A stretch of DNA of 64,000 nt from Micromonospora craniellae (GTDB lineage Bacteria > Actinomycetota > Actinomycetes > Mycobacteriales > Micromonosporaceae), in NCBI RefSeq assembly GCF_014764405.1, contig NZ_CP061725.1:5766001-5830000 (forward strand), given 5' to 3'. A model generated the notes under the pieces. The model was not told the DNA's origin, did no database searches, and saw nothing but the letters and a program-made list of their open reading frames with translations. This document shows, piece by piece, positions 41,980-50,488 of the stretch (position 1 is the first letter of the stretch; each line of letters opens with the position of its first letter). The position numbers were made by a program, and so were the translations under genes.

Positions 41980-42750
41980 GTGAGTGAACCGGTCTGGGGG
42001 CCAGTGCACCGGGACATCGTGGACCTGCTCGCCGATCACCCGGCTGACGTGCCCGCCGTCGTCGACCACCTGACCAAACTCCAGGACATGTTGGTCCGGC
42101 TGCCACCGCTGCTGGACAGCTGCCCACTGGCCGACTTCAACAAGCTCTACCTCACCATCACCACGAGCGTGTTGGACGGCCTCTACGCCGACCGGTTCGT
42201 CGACCCGGTCTTCCTGTCCCGGCTGGACGTCGAGTTCGCCGCCCGCTACTTCGACGCGTTGCGGATGTGGAGCGACTCCAGCCCCGGTACGCCCAAGGCG
42301 TGGGCCTGCCTGTTCGAGCGGATGCGTGGCCCGGACGCCCGGCCGTTGCCGTCGGCGGCGGCCGGCGTCAACGCGCACATCAACTTCGACCTGCCGTTCG
42401 CGTTGGTCACCACGTTCGACTACCTGGAGTCCGAGCCGGTCGAGGGCAGCGACCAGCACCGCGACTACCTGGAGATCAACCGGATCTTCGCCGACAAGAT
42501 CCCCGGCCTGCGCCGGGGCTACCTGGAGCAGTGGCAGCTGCTCATCGACATGGTCAACGGCGACATCGACGACTGGTACCAGGGTGAGCTGATCGAGTAC
42601 ACCCGCGATGTCGCCTGGCGCAACGCACAGCGGATCTGGCGGTGCCGGCACGACCCGCATCGACACGAGCGCGAGCGCGCGCGGCTGGACCAGACGGCCG
42701 CCGCGCTCGGTCGGTTGCTGCTGTCGCCCCTCGGGGCGTTCCTGCAGTAG
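41980..42750 (+). CDS. DUF5995 family protein
   Basis: 256 residues from the GTG at 41980 (ribosome site AGGGGGC). Helical, cytoplasmic; the segment GVNAHINFDLPFALVTTFDYL with NxHINxDL is characteristic of the DUF5995 family, whose function is unknown. Conserved His, Asp and Trp residues suggest a metal or ligand site. Followed by a cluster of hairpins. Confidence 0.82.
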   Translation: MSEPVWGPVHRDIVDLLADHPADVPAVVDHLTKLQDMLVRLPPLLDSCPLADFNKLYLTITTSVLDGLYADRFVDPVFLSRLDVEFAARYFDALRMWSDSSPGTPKAWACLFERMRGPDARPLPSAAAGVNAHINFDLPFALVTTFDYLESEPVEGSDQHRDYLEINRIFADKIPGLRRGYLEQWQLLIDMVNGDIDDWYQGELIEYTRDVAWRNAQRIWRCRHDPHRHERERARLDQTAAALGRLLLSPLGAFLQ

Positions 42751-42764
42751 CCGGGACGGGGGGT

Positions 42765-42883
42765 CCCCGCGCCTCGCCCGACGGCGAGGCACGGGGGCAT
42801 CCGACCCGCCCGGGCGACGTCGCCCGGTATGTGAGCACGGGGGGAACAGGAGGCCGGCCGGCCAGGGGGGTGTCGGCCGGCCT
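42765..42883. terminator. Three successive hairpins downstream of the DUF5995 gene
   Basis: CCCCGCGCCTCGCC/GGCGAGGCACGGGG (42765-42778 with 42783-42796, 13 of 14 paired), the palindrome CGGGCGACGTCGCCCG (42811-42826), and AGGCCGGCCG/CGGCCGGCCT (42851-42860 with 42874-42883). The first is the best terminator candidate, 15 bases after the stop. The rest of the 257-base gap shows no gene. Confidence 0.6.
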
Positions 42884-43007
42884 TCGCTGGGTACGCGGCG
42901 CCCATGACCGCTGCCTTCCGGCGTCCCGCCGCACGGCCCCGCCCGCGCCCCGCCGCACCGCCTCGTCCGAGTCGGCCGGGGGACCGGGCCGGCCGGCGGG
43001 TCCGGGG

Positions 43008-43307
43008 ATGACCACACACCGCTTCCCGTTCCGGTTCGACCCGCCGCTGCGCCCGCTCCTGGCCCTGCTCGGGGTACGGCCCTCCACCGCCTGGGTACGG
43101 GTCGACGGCGACACGGTGGCGGTGCGGTTCGGGCCCTGGCTGCTGCGCACCTTCGGCAGTTCCACCGCCACCGGGCTCTGCGTCCGCTTCGCGCGACCCG
43201 TGCCGGCGCTGCTGCCGGGCGGCCGTCCGCGCCATCCTGGGCTGACGGTGACCGTCGACGACCCCGCCGCCCTGGCCCGCGCGTCGGCCACACCGCGCGT
43301 CGGCTGA
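43008..43307 (+). CDS. Small actinobacterial protein, probably internally shortened
   Basis: 99 residues from the ATG at 43008. FPFRFDPPLRPLLALLGVRPSTAWVRVDGD, then VAVRFGPWLLRTF joined directly to GLCVRFARPVPALLP and HPGLTVTVDDPAALA. I recall full-length relatives of this PH-like family with about 40 further residues between FGPW and GLC(V/I)RF; if so, this copy has an in-frame internal deletion. Function unknown. It lies just upstream of the permease gene. Confidence 0.6.
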   Translation: MTTHRFPFRFDPPLRPLLALLGVRPSTAWVRVDGDTVAVRFGPWLLRTFGSSTATGLCVRFARPVPALLPGGRPRHPGLTVTVDDPAALARASATPRVG

Positions 43308-43312
43308 CCGCG

Positions 43313-45406
43313 ATGGGGGACGGGGCCAGAGCGCGGCGGGGCCGGGACCGGCGCCGCCCGGCGTCCGGGACACCGGAACCGTCGCTGCGTGCCGCGCGGG
43401 ACCCCACCCGCCCCGGCGAACGGGCCGGTCGACGGGTCACCGTGCCCGACCAGGTCGCCGTACCGGCCGGACCGGCGCGCCCGCAGAGTCGGCTGCGTCG
43501 GTGGCTGTTCGTGCACCAGGTGCAGCCGGTCGGACCGGAGACGGCGGAGGGGCAGGCCCGGTCGCACGCCTGGTGGCGGGTGATGTGTCTGACCGGTGTC
43601 GACTACTTCTCCACCCTGTCGTACCTGCCGGGCATCGCCGCGCTGGCCGCCGGGGCGCTCTCTCCGCTGGCGACGTTGCTGATCGTGGCGCTGACCCTGT
43701 TCGGCATGCTGCCGATGTACCGCCGGGTGGCCGGGGACAGCCCGCACGGCCAGGGGTCGGTGGCGATGCTGGAGCGGCTGCTGCCGTTCTGGCGGGGCAA
43801 GGTCTTCGTCCTGGTGCTGCTCGGTTTCGTCGCCACCTCGTGGATCGTCACGATCACGCTCTCCTCGGCCGACGCCACGGTGCACATGTTGCAGAATCCG
43901 TACCTGCCGGACGCGTTCGGCGGGACCACGGTGGCGGTCACGGTCACCGTGGTGCTGCTGCTGATCCTCGGCGGGGTGTTCCTGCTCGGTTTCCGGGAGG
44001 CGGTGGCGGTGGCCGTGCCGCTGGTCGCCGTCTTCCTGGCGCTGAACGCGGTGATCGTGGTGGTGTCGCTGACCGACCTTGCCGCGGATCCCGCCCCGCT
44101 GGCGGACTGGACGGCGGCGCTGACCGCGGACGGCGGTGGACCGGGTGGGGTGGTGCTCACGGCGGCGCTGGCGTTTCCGCTGCTGGTGCTGGGACTTTCC
44201 GGCTTCGAGACCGGGGTGAGCATGATGCCGCTGGTCGCGGGAGCGGGCCGGGACGCCGAGGCCCGGTTGGCCGCGCGCATCCGTAACACCCGGCGACTGC
44301 TCACCGCCGCCGCGCTGATCATGTCGGTGTACCTGCTCTCCACCACCTTCGTGACCACGCTGCTGATTCCGCCCGACCAGTTCGCGCCGGGCGGCGCCGC
44401 CAACGGTCGGGCGCTGGCGTTCCTCGCCCACGAGCACGTCGGCGAGGCGTTCGGCACCGTCTACGACCTGAGCAGCGTGCTGATCCTCTGGTTCGCCGGT
44501 GCCTCGGCGATGGCCGGGCTGATCAACATCGTGCCGCGCTACCTACCGTCGTACGGCATGGCGCCGGAGTGGGCGCGCGCGGTGCGACCCGTGGTGATCG
44601 TCTACACGCTGGTCTGCATCGTGCTGACCGTCCTCTTCCGCGCCGACGTCGACGCGCAGGCCGGCGCGTACGCGACCGGGATCCTGGCGATGATGGTCTC
44701 CGCCGCGGTGGCGGTGGCCATCGCCGCGGTCGCCCGGCGCCAGCGCGCGGCCTCCGTGGGCTTCACCGTGCTCACCCTGGTGCTGGTGTACGCCCTGGTG
44801 GAGAACGTGATCGAGAAGCCGGACGGGATCGCCATCTCCGGCCTGTTCGTCCTCGGCATCATCGCCGTCTCGTTGGTCTCCCGGGTCAGCCGGACCACTG
44901 AGCTGCGGGCGGAGCGGGTCGAGTTCGACGAGGTGGCGCGGCGGTTCGTCGCCGATTCGGTGGCACACGACGGCCGGTTGCACGTGATCGCCCACAAGCG
45001 GCGCAGCGGTGCGGTCAAGGAGTACACCATCAAGGAGCGCGCCCAGCGTGGGCTGAACCCGGTCCCCGGGGCGACCGACGTGCTGTTCCTGGAGATCGAC
45101 GTGGTGGACCCGTCCGGGTTCCGCCACGTGCTGCGGGTGTGCGGCGTCGAGGTGGGCGGGTACCGGGTGTTGCGGGCGAGCAGCCCGGCCGCGCCCAACG
45201 CCATCGCCGCGATCCTGTTGGCGTTGCGCGACGCCACCGGCGTACGCCCGCACGCGCACTTCGAGTGGTCCGAGGGCAACCCGATCGCGCACCTGCTGCG
45301 GTACCTGATCCTGGGGCGTGGCGACACTCCGCCGGTGGTCCGGGAGATCCTACGCAAGTCCGAGCCGGACCCGGCCCGGCGGCCGGGCATCCACGTCGGC
45401 GGATGA
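43313..45406 (+). CDS. APC family amino acid permease with a large cytoplasmic C-terminus
   Basis: 697 residues from the ATG at 43313; a GTG at 43442 would remove a basic, low-complexity 43-residue tail and may be the true start. About twelve helices starting at VMCLTGVDYFSTLSYLPGIAALAAGA, with YRRVAGDSPHGQGSVAML and GLSGFETGVSMMPLV typical of APC-type transporters. After residue ~560 comes a soluble domain (ERVEFDEVARRFVADSV, LHVIAHKRRSGAVKEY, VLFLEIDVVDPSGF) as seen in the long actinobacterial members. Probable amino acid uptake with a regulatory tail; substrate unknown. Five bases after the preceding stop. Confidence 0.85.
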   Translation: MGDGARARRGRDRRRPASGTPEPSLRAARDPTRPGERAGRRVTVPDQVAVPAGPARPQSRLRRWLFVHQVQPVGPETAEGQARSHAWWRVMCLTGVDYFSTLSYLPGIAALAAGALSPLATLLIVALTLFGMLPMYRRVAGDSPHGQGSVAMLERLLPFWRGKVFVLVLLGFVATSWIVTITLSSADATVHMLQNPYLPDAFGGTTVAVTVTVVLLLILGGVFLLGFREAVAVAVPLVAVFLALNAVIVVVSLTDLAADPAPLADWTAALTADGGGPGGVVLTAALAFPLLVLGLSGFETGVSMMPLVAGAGRDAEARLAARIRNTRRLLTAAALIMSVYLLSTTFVTTLLIPPDQFAPGGAANGRALAFLAHEHVGEAFGTVYDLSSVLILWFAGASAMAGLINIVPRYLPSYGMAPEWARAVRPVVIVYTLVCIVLTVLFRADVDAQAGAYATGILAMMVSAAVAVAIAAVARRQRAASVGFTVLTLVLVYALVENVIEKPDGIAISGLFVLGIIAVSLVSRVSRTTELRAERVEFDEVARRFVADSVAHDGRLHVIAHKRRSGAVKEYTIKERAQRGLNPVPGATDVLFLEIDVVDPSGFRHVLRVCGVEVGGYRVLRASSPAAPNAIAAILLALRDATGVRPHAHFEWSEGNPIAHLLRYLILGRGDTPPVVREILRKSEPDPARRPGIHVGG

Positions 45407-45572
45407 CCCCCGAGTCCGCTCTGTTCTGATGTGAACGCGAGTGGCGTACTTATTCATGTATTACGGATTTGATTCTTATGTCGCCATACGGTGACCTCTG
45501 ACGGCGGAGGCGACGTCCGCCACCCCGCGCCCGGTTCGGCGCGGCCGTGTCTTCGCACGAGAGGCAGGCAAC

Positions 45573-47180
45573 GTGATGTCCACCTACCGAGGCAGCCCCG
45601 GGTCGCGTCGACCCGGACGGCGGTCCCGCTGGCTGTTGGCCGGCGGGCTGATTGCGGGAACTCTGGCGGTCGGAGCGACGGGCGTGACCGCCGTCGCCTC
45701 GGCCAGCGAGGATCAGCCAGCGGTGCCGGGCCCCGGCCGGCCCGCCGCGATGTTCACCGCCGTGCCCGGGACTTCGGACGCCACGCCCGGTCCCGACAAG
45801 GACCGGCAACGCCCGGAGTGGCGGCACGACGGCGGCGACGCGGACGGCGCGCGGGGCGGCCGGCGCGACGACGCGGCTGCGGGGCGCGACGACGACGCGT
45901 CGGCCGACCGTCTTCCGGCCCGCAACGGCCGCCCGCCGCAGGGCGAGGCGGTGCGGGTGCCGTGCGACTCCGCCGGACTCATCGCGGCGCTGGTCCGCGC
46001 CAACGCCGAGGGCGGCGCGACACTTCGACTGGCCGAGGATTGCACCTACACCCTGACCCACGCGTTCGCGCAGGTCGACGAGTACGACGGGGGTATCCGC
46101 GACGCGCGGGAGGCCGCGGACGCCGCCGAGAACCCGGGCGACGCCGAGGCGCCGGCCCGCAACCCCGACGACGACAAGGCCGGGCTGCCGGCCATCTACC
46201 ACGGCATCACCATCGAGGGCTCCGGCTCCTCCATCGTGCGCGGCGTCGACGACGAGGACTTCCGGTTCTTCACCGTCCGGGACGGCGGTGAGCTGACGCT
46301 GCGCGATGTGACCCTGCGCAACGGTCGGTCGAAGGCAGAGGGCGGCAGCATCTACGTCGTGCACGGCGCGACCGCGGTCGTCGAGGGAGTCACCGTGGTG
46401 GACAGCACCTCGCTGTCGGCCGAGGGCGGCGGCGGGGGCATCTTCAACGACGGCAACCTCCAGATCAGCGACAGCCGGCTGATCGGCAACCGTGCCGCCG
46501 GCGTCCAGGGCAAGGGTGGGGGCCTGCTCAACGGCGGCGTGATGGTCGTGAACCGCACCGAGTTCCGGCACAACAGCGCGGTCAGCTACGGCGGTGGCCT
46601 GGCGAACTTCCGGGCCGCCGGTGACGTGTACTCCTCCACCTTCACGCAGAACCACGCCGGACAGGGCGGTGGCCTGGCCAGCTTCTCGGCGCGGACCAAG
46701 GTCTTCGACAGCGCGGTGGTCGGCAACAGCGCCGAGACCGGCGGTGGCCTGGCCAACTCCGACGCGGTGCTGGTGTTGCGGCAGATGACGATCCGCGACA
46801 ACCTGGCCCGGGTGGCCGGTGGTGGCATCTCCACCGTCCAGGGCCTGCTGCCGTTGGACGACAGCGTGGTTCGGGACAACACCACCCGGGGCAACGGTGG
46901 CGGCATCTACGCCGAGAAGTCCAACCTGCTGGTGCGCGGCAGCGACGTGGAGGACAACGCCGCCGTCGGGCCGGCGTCCCGTGGGGCCGGGCTGTTCGTC
47001 ACCGCCGGCACCGGCTCGCTCTACCGCAGCCAGGTGACCGGCAACCGGGCGACCGGGGATGTCGGTGGCGTGCAGGTCGAGCGGGCGCAGCTCAAGATCG
47101 ACGACGAGACCGTCGTGATCGAGAACAACCCCACCAACTGCGACGGGAGCCGTCCGCCCGTGGCGCACTGCTTCCGCTGA
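45573..47180 (+). CDS. Secreted right-handed beta-helix protein
   Basis: 535 residues. Basic N-terminus and signal peptide (WLLAGGLIAGTLAVGATG, cleavage near ASA), an acidic/Arg-rich linker of about 100 residues, then a repeated beta-helix: DVTLRNGRSKAEGGSIYV, GGGGGIFNDGNLQISDSRL, GGGLANFRAAGDVYSSTF, GGGLASFSARTKVFDSAV, GGGISTVQGLLPLDDSVV, with the GGG(L/I) turn motif of chlamydial Pmp/pectate-lyase-like helices. Probably binds or cuts polysaccharide, or forms part of the cell surface; no catalytic residues can be assigned. The 166-base upstream gap is unusually AT-rich around 45440-45480 and could hold the promoter. Confidence 0.85.
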   Translation: MMSTYRGSPGSRRPGRRSRWLLAGGLIAGTLAVGATGVTAVASASEDQPAVPGPGRPAAMFTAVPGTSDATPGPDKDRQRPEWRHDGGDADGARGGRRDDAAAGRDDDASADRLPARNGRPPQGEAVRVPCDSAGLIAALVRANAEGGATLRLAEDCTYTLTHAFAQVDEYDGGIRDAREAADAAENPGDAEAPARNPDDDKAGLPAIYHGITIEGSGSSIVRGVDDEDFRFFTVRDGGELTLRDVTLRNGRSKAEGGSIYVVHGATAVVEGVTVVDSTSLSAEGGGGGIFNDGNLQISDSRLIGNRAAGVQGKGGGLLNGGVMVVNRTEFRHNSAVSYGGGLANFRAAGDVYSSTFTQNHAGQGGGLASFSARTKVFDSAVVGNSAETGGGLANSDAVLVLRQMTIRDNLARVAGGGISTVQGLLPLDDSVVRDNTTRGNGGGIYAEKSNLLVRGSDVEDNAAVGPASRGAGLFVTAGTGSLYRSQVTGNRATGDVGGVQVERAQLKIDDETVVIENNPTNCDGSRPPVAHCFR

Positions 47181-47254
47181 TCGTTCCTCCGTCCGGCCCT
47201 CCGCCGCCTGGTCCTTGTGACCGGGCGCGGGGGGCCGGTGCGTCGACGAGTGAT

Positions 47255-47276
47255 GGGTGGCGCTGTGGCGCCACCC
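47255..47276. terminator. Hairpin between convergent genes
   Basis: GGGTGGCGC (47255-47263) and GCGCCACCC (47268-47276) pair perfectly with a TGTG loop, 75 bases after the beta-helix gene and 9 bases before the stop of the small membrane protein on the other strand. Confidence 0.7.
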
Positions 47277-47284
47277 GGGAAGAG

Positions 47285-47491
47285 TCACTGCGAAGGCTGC
47301 GGCAGCTCGCATTCGACCTGGGGGTTGGCGCCGACGTAGTTGAGCGGCCCGGCGACGATGGTCACCAGGATGGTGCCCAACTCGGCACAGTTGGTCTCCT
47401 CGTTGTCGTAGTAGCCGCGCTGGCCGGCGGCGACCGCGCCGATGATGAGCCAGATCACGACCAGGACTCCGAATATCGACGTGCCACGCAT
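47285..47491 (-). CDS. Small membrane protein
   Basis: 68 residues from the ATG at 47491. One helix (IFGVLVVIWLIIGAVAAGQ), then a polar stretch with Cys (NEETNCAEL), a second hydrophobic stretch (GTILVTIVAGPLNYVG) and a Cys-containing tail. I recognise the pattern from actinomycete genomes as a conserved hypothetical protein, but know no function. Longer in-frame starts upstream encode Arg/Pro-rich shadow sequence. Confidence 0.72.
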   Translation of the reverse strand: MRGTSIFGVLVVIWLIIGAVAAGQRGYYDNEETNCAELGTILVTIVAGPLNYVGANPQVECELPQPSQ

Positions 47492-47696
47492 GGCTTCCTC
47501 CACGGTCCGGTGGGTTGCACGGTGCCGGGCCTTGTACCCATGCGGACGCAACGGCCAAACGGATGCCGGCGCGGCCACGGCGACGATCAGGTCCCCGGCG
47601 ACCGCCACCGGCGGTCCGGTGACCGCACCGGCACGGGCTGCCGACGCGGGGACGGTCCGGTGACCTGTCCGCGTCGGCGGCCCGTCGGGCGATCGG

Positions 47697-48425
47697 TCAG
47701 TCGGTGCCGCCGGCCGCCAGCACCTTCGCCTGCTGCGGCCAGGTGACCAGGCTCGCGGTGGCGCGCAGTCCGGCACCCTTGATGACCTCCCGCAGCGCGG
47801 CCTCGTCCAGCTCGGCCAACTGCTGGTACGTCAGGATGCCCGCGCCCTGCAGGGCGGCGGCCATCTTCGGCCCGACACCCTGGATACGCCGGAAGTCGTC
47901 CGCCGCTCCGGCGGTGACCGGCGGGGCGGCAGCGGGCGGGGCGGCAGCGGGCGGGGCGGCGACCGGCTCGGCGACCGGCTCAGCAGCGGGCGCGGCGACG
48001 GGGTCCGGGGTGACCGGCTCGCTGGTCACCGGTGCGGCGGACACCGCCGGGGCGGGCTCGGGCTCGCCCGCCGCCGTCGCGTCGACGGTCGTCGGCACGG
48101 TGGCGACGTCCTCGGCCGGGGTCGGCTCGGCGTTCGCCGCCGTCGCGGTCTCTGGGGCGGTCGGGTTCGACTCGGTCTCTGCGGCGGGCGTCGCGGTCTC
48201 GACCGCGCTCGGGGCCGGTTCGGCGATGGTGGCGGCAGGTGCCGGTGCGGTCTCGACGGCAGCGGGGGTCGGCTCGCTGGTGGTGGCGGCCGGGGTCGGC
48301 TCGCTGGTGGTGGAGGGCGACGCGGGAGGTTCGCCCCGTCGGCCGCGCATCAGCACCCAGCCCACCGCCAGACCTGCCAGCAGCGCCCCGAGCAGTATCA
48401 GCCAGCTCCCGAAGGAGTCGCCCAC
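47697..48425 (-). CDS. Membrane-anchored helix-hairpin-helix protein
   Basis: 242 residues from the GTG at 48425, preceded by AGGGAGG. One N-terminal helix (WLILLGALLAGLAVGWVLM), a ~130-residue Ala/Pro/Thr/Glu linker with repeated SEPTPAA units, and a C-terminal HhH domain (DDFRRIQGVGPKMAAALQGA, YQQLAELDEAALREVIK) of the DUF4332-like type. Could hold DNA or another partner near the membrane. The 205-base gap to the next gene downstream shows no other gene. Confidence 0.8.
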   Translation of the reverse strand: MGDSFGSWLILLGALLAGLAVGWVLMRGRRGEPPASPSTTSEPTPAATTSEPTPAAVETAPAPAATIAEPAPSAVETATPAAETESNPTAPETATAANAEPTPAEDVATVPTTVDATAAGEPEPAPAVSAAPVTSEPVTPDPVAAPAAEPVAEPVAAPPAAAPPAAAPPVTAGAADDFRRIQGVGPKMAAALQGAGILTYQQLAELDEAALREVIKGAGLRATASLVTWPQQAKVLAAGGTD

Positions 48426-48599
48426 GGTAAACCTCCCTGAAGTCCAACATCCGAATCGTCGCGAAAAAAGCTCGCCGCAGCTTCGCACACGTGGGGTCGG
48501 GGCAACAGGCAGGCCATGTAACAGTCCGTACCCGCGGGACGGGGATCACCGCAGGTGTCCGACGCGGGACGGACGGTGTGGACGGCGCGGGGTGCGCCG

Positions 48600-48632
48600 C
48601 GACCCCGGCACGGGTCGGCCGTGTCGGGGTCG
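48600..48632. terminator. Hairpin after the FAD monooxygenase gene
   Basis: CGACCCCGGCACGG (48600-48613) and CCGTGTCGGGGTCG (48619-48632) pair at 13 of 14 positions with a five-base loop, 13 bases after the stop at 48645 in the minus direction. Marks the left end of the polyketide cluster. Confidence 0.7.
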
Positions 48633-48644
48633 GGTCGGTACGGA

Positions 48645-49994
48645 TCAGTCCTCCTCGCCGCGGTAGGTGTAGAAGTCGTCGACGAACTTGCGGCGCAGCG
48701 GCGGTACCCGGCTGGTGACCCGGAAGTAGCCACGTGCGCCGATCAGCGCGAGTCGGCCGGACACCGGCCGGTACATCCGGTCGTCGCCGTTGGTGCCGCT
48801 GCGGTTCAACGAGTCGGCCACCCTCGCGAAGCCGTACGGCAGCATCGCCGCCTCGTAGTCGGCCACCGCCTGCACCGGTGTCGTCTCGCCCGTCAGGGCG
48901 CGAACCAGGTGGCGGCGCAGCAGGTTGGCGTCGCGCAACGCGGTGTTGGCGCCGACGCCCCGGCCCGGGGTCATGGTGTGGATCGCGTCACCGAGCAGCG
49001 TGACGGTGCTGCTCTTCCAGGGTGGCACGGGCTCCGAGGTGGACACCCGGATCGGCAACGCGCTGTCGGGGTCGGCATGCCTGAGCAGTTCGCGCAGGGT
49101 CGGATGCCAGTTGGGGGTCAACTCCAGCGCCACCTGGAGCAGATCCCCGCCACGGCGGCGCAGCACGTCCGCCGGGAAGCGCCGCGCGGTGCTCCACACC
49201 ACCAGGTTGATGTTGTCGCGGGTCGGATCGTGCCGCAGCCCGGGCCAGTCGGTCAGCAGGGCCGCGTCGGTGGACGCGACATCCGGTTTGAGTCTCCCGT
49301 CGCCGTCCCACTTGAACTCCATCACGTGCAGGACGCCCATCACCCCGCCGGTGCCGAAGATCAGCGAGATGCCGCGCCGGACGGTCTCCGGCAGCAGTGC
49401 CCGGGTGTGTGCGGTGAGGGGGATCCGGGTGGCGATGTTGACGGTGCCGGCGTCCCGGACGGTGGCGTGCGGCAGGTACTGCCGGCGGACCGCGGAGTGC
49501 GTACCGTCCGCCGCCACCAGCAGGTTGCCGACGGCGGTGCTGCCGTCGGCGAAGTGCGCGGTGACCGTACCGTCGTCGTGCTGGGCGTAGCGGGTGAAGG
49601 TGCGGTCGAAATGCACCACGTCCTCCATGCCGGTCAGCAGCACCTGACGCAACGTCATCCGGGCCACCGACCGTTCGGTGTCCACCGGATCGGAGTCCGG
49701 CCGCAACGGGAACGACGCGGTGTGCCGCATCCGCTGGGTGAGCACGTTGAAGAAGCGGGGTGAGCGGGCACAGGTGGCCAGGTAGATCCGGAACAGCTCC
49801 GGCGGCAGGCAGTCGCGCAGCGCCCGGCTGCCGGTGGGCCCGATGCCCACCCGGTAGCCGAGCAGCCCGTCGCCCCGGGTCCGGTGCCGTTCGTAGACGG
49901 CGACGCTGATCCCGGCCCGGCGCAACCCGTGCGCGAGGCAGAGACCGCCGGCGCCCGCGCCGATGACCAGGACATGCGGTGTTCGGGTGGACAT
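48645..49994 (-). CDS. FAD-dependent aromatic polyketide monooxygenase
   Basis: 449 residues from the ATG at 49994. Group A flavoprotein hydroxylase: VLVIGAGAGGLCLAHGLRRA at the N-terminus, a DG motif segment LLVAADGTHSAVRRQYL, and the GD motif VTLLGDAIHTMTPGRGVGAN binding FAD. It would hydroxylate the aromatic polyketide after cyclisation. The longer open frame to 50216 runs over the cyclase gene and is not used. Fourteen bases after the TcmI-type cyclase stop, in one minus-strand operon. Confidence 0.88.
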   Translation of the reverse strand: MSTRTPHVLVIGAGAGGLCLAHGLRRAGISVAVYERHRTRGDGLLGYRVGIGPTGSRALRDCLPPELFRIYLATCARSPRFFNVLTQRMRHTASFPLRPDSDPVDTERSVARMTLRQVLLTGMEDVVHFDRTFTRYAQHDDGTVTAHFADGSTAVGNLLVAADGTHSAVRRQYLPHATVRDAGTVNIATRIPLTAHTRALLPETVRRGISLIFGTGGVMGVLHVMEFKWDGDGRLKPDVASTDAALLTDWPGLRHDPTRDNINLVVWSTARRFPADVLRRRGGDLLQVALELTPNWHPTLRELLRHADPDSALPIRVSTSEPVPPWKSSTVTLLGDAIHTMTPGRGVGANTALRDANLLRRHLVRALTGETTPVQAVADYEAAMLPYGFARVADSLNRSGTNGDDRMYRPVSGRLALIGARGYFRVTSRVPPLRRKFVDDFYTYRGEED

Positions 49995-50008
49995 CAGTCG
50001 ACCACCGG

Positions 50009-50356
50009 TCAGCCGGCCACGCGGGGGGCCGGGACGTCCGCGGCGTCCCAGCGGTAGAAGCAGCTGGCGATCGCGTCGCGGGGGGAGCGCCAGGTCGGCA
50101 GGTACGGCGACGTGTGAGCGGAGAGCCGTTCGTTGACCTCGCGGTACAGCGGGTGGTTGCGGGCCGCCGCGAGGGCGTCGGTGCCGACGTCGTCGGTCTC
50201 CATCAGGTGTACGCACAGGTCGTGCAGGCAGTACAGGGACCGGTGGCGTACCCCGGTCAGGCTGGGCAGGTCGGTTGCGTCGGACTCGGCGAATATCTGC
50301 GCCACCCGTCCCTCCGCGCCCGGGATGATCCTGTTCACGATCACTAGACGGCTCAT
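50009..50356 (-). CDS. TcmI family polyketide cyclase (minus arm)
   Basis: 115 residues. TcmI/WhiE-VII fold: IVNRIIPGAEGRVAQIFAES, VRHRSLYCLHDLCVHLME, YLPTWRSPRDAIASCFYRWD. These ferredoxin-like dimeric enzymes steer late ring closure of the polyketide. It is strikingly similar to the divergent copy at 51605 (same FAESD..LP.L.GVRHRSLY and SPYLPTWRSPRDA blocks), so the two are paralogues. Possible SARP-type repeats lie upstream at 50417-50443. Confidence 0.92.
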   Translation of the reverse strand: MSRLVIVNRIIPGAEGRVAQIFAESDATDLPSLTGVRHRSLYCLHDLCVHLMETDDVGTDALAAARNHPLYREVNERLSAHTSPYLPTWRSPRDAIASCFYRWDAADVPAPRVAG

Positions 50357-50416
50357 CGGACCCCTCTCACCGGTGTTCCCGCCCGGACACCTCGCCGGGC
50401 CATGGACGGCTGTCCG

Positions 50417-50443
50417 GTGTCACTCTGTCGCGTGGAGTGTCAC
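50417..50443 (-). promoter_or_regulatory. Candidate SARP repeat upstream of the minus arm
   Basis: On the minus strand GTGACAC occurs at 50443-50437 and again at 50423-50417 (20 bases start to start), downstream of TTGACG (50454-50449). SARP sites usually are heptamers at 11- or 22-base steps, so spacing is imperfect; the heptamer resembles GTGACGC found upstream of the plus arm. Confidence 0.35.
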
Positions 50444-50488
50444 CTGCCCGTCAACGCGACCGGTCGGGCCGGTGACGCGGCCGGCGGC

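Noticed and set aside
38790..42017. Long minus-strand frame (1075 codons) opposite the LuxR-type gene
   Set aside because: Gln/Arg/Val-rich shadow with no domain, while the plus strand has complete ATPase and HTH domains.
45450..47558. Minus-strand frame of 702 codons opposite the beta-helix gene
   Set aside because: Mirrors the glycine repeats of the plus-strand gene; no independent motif or ribosome site.
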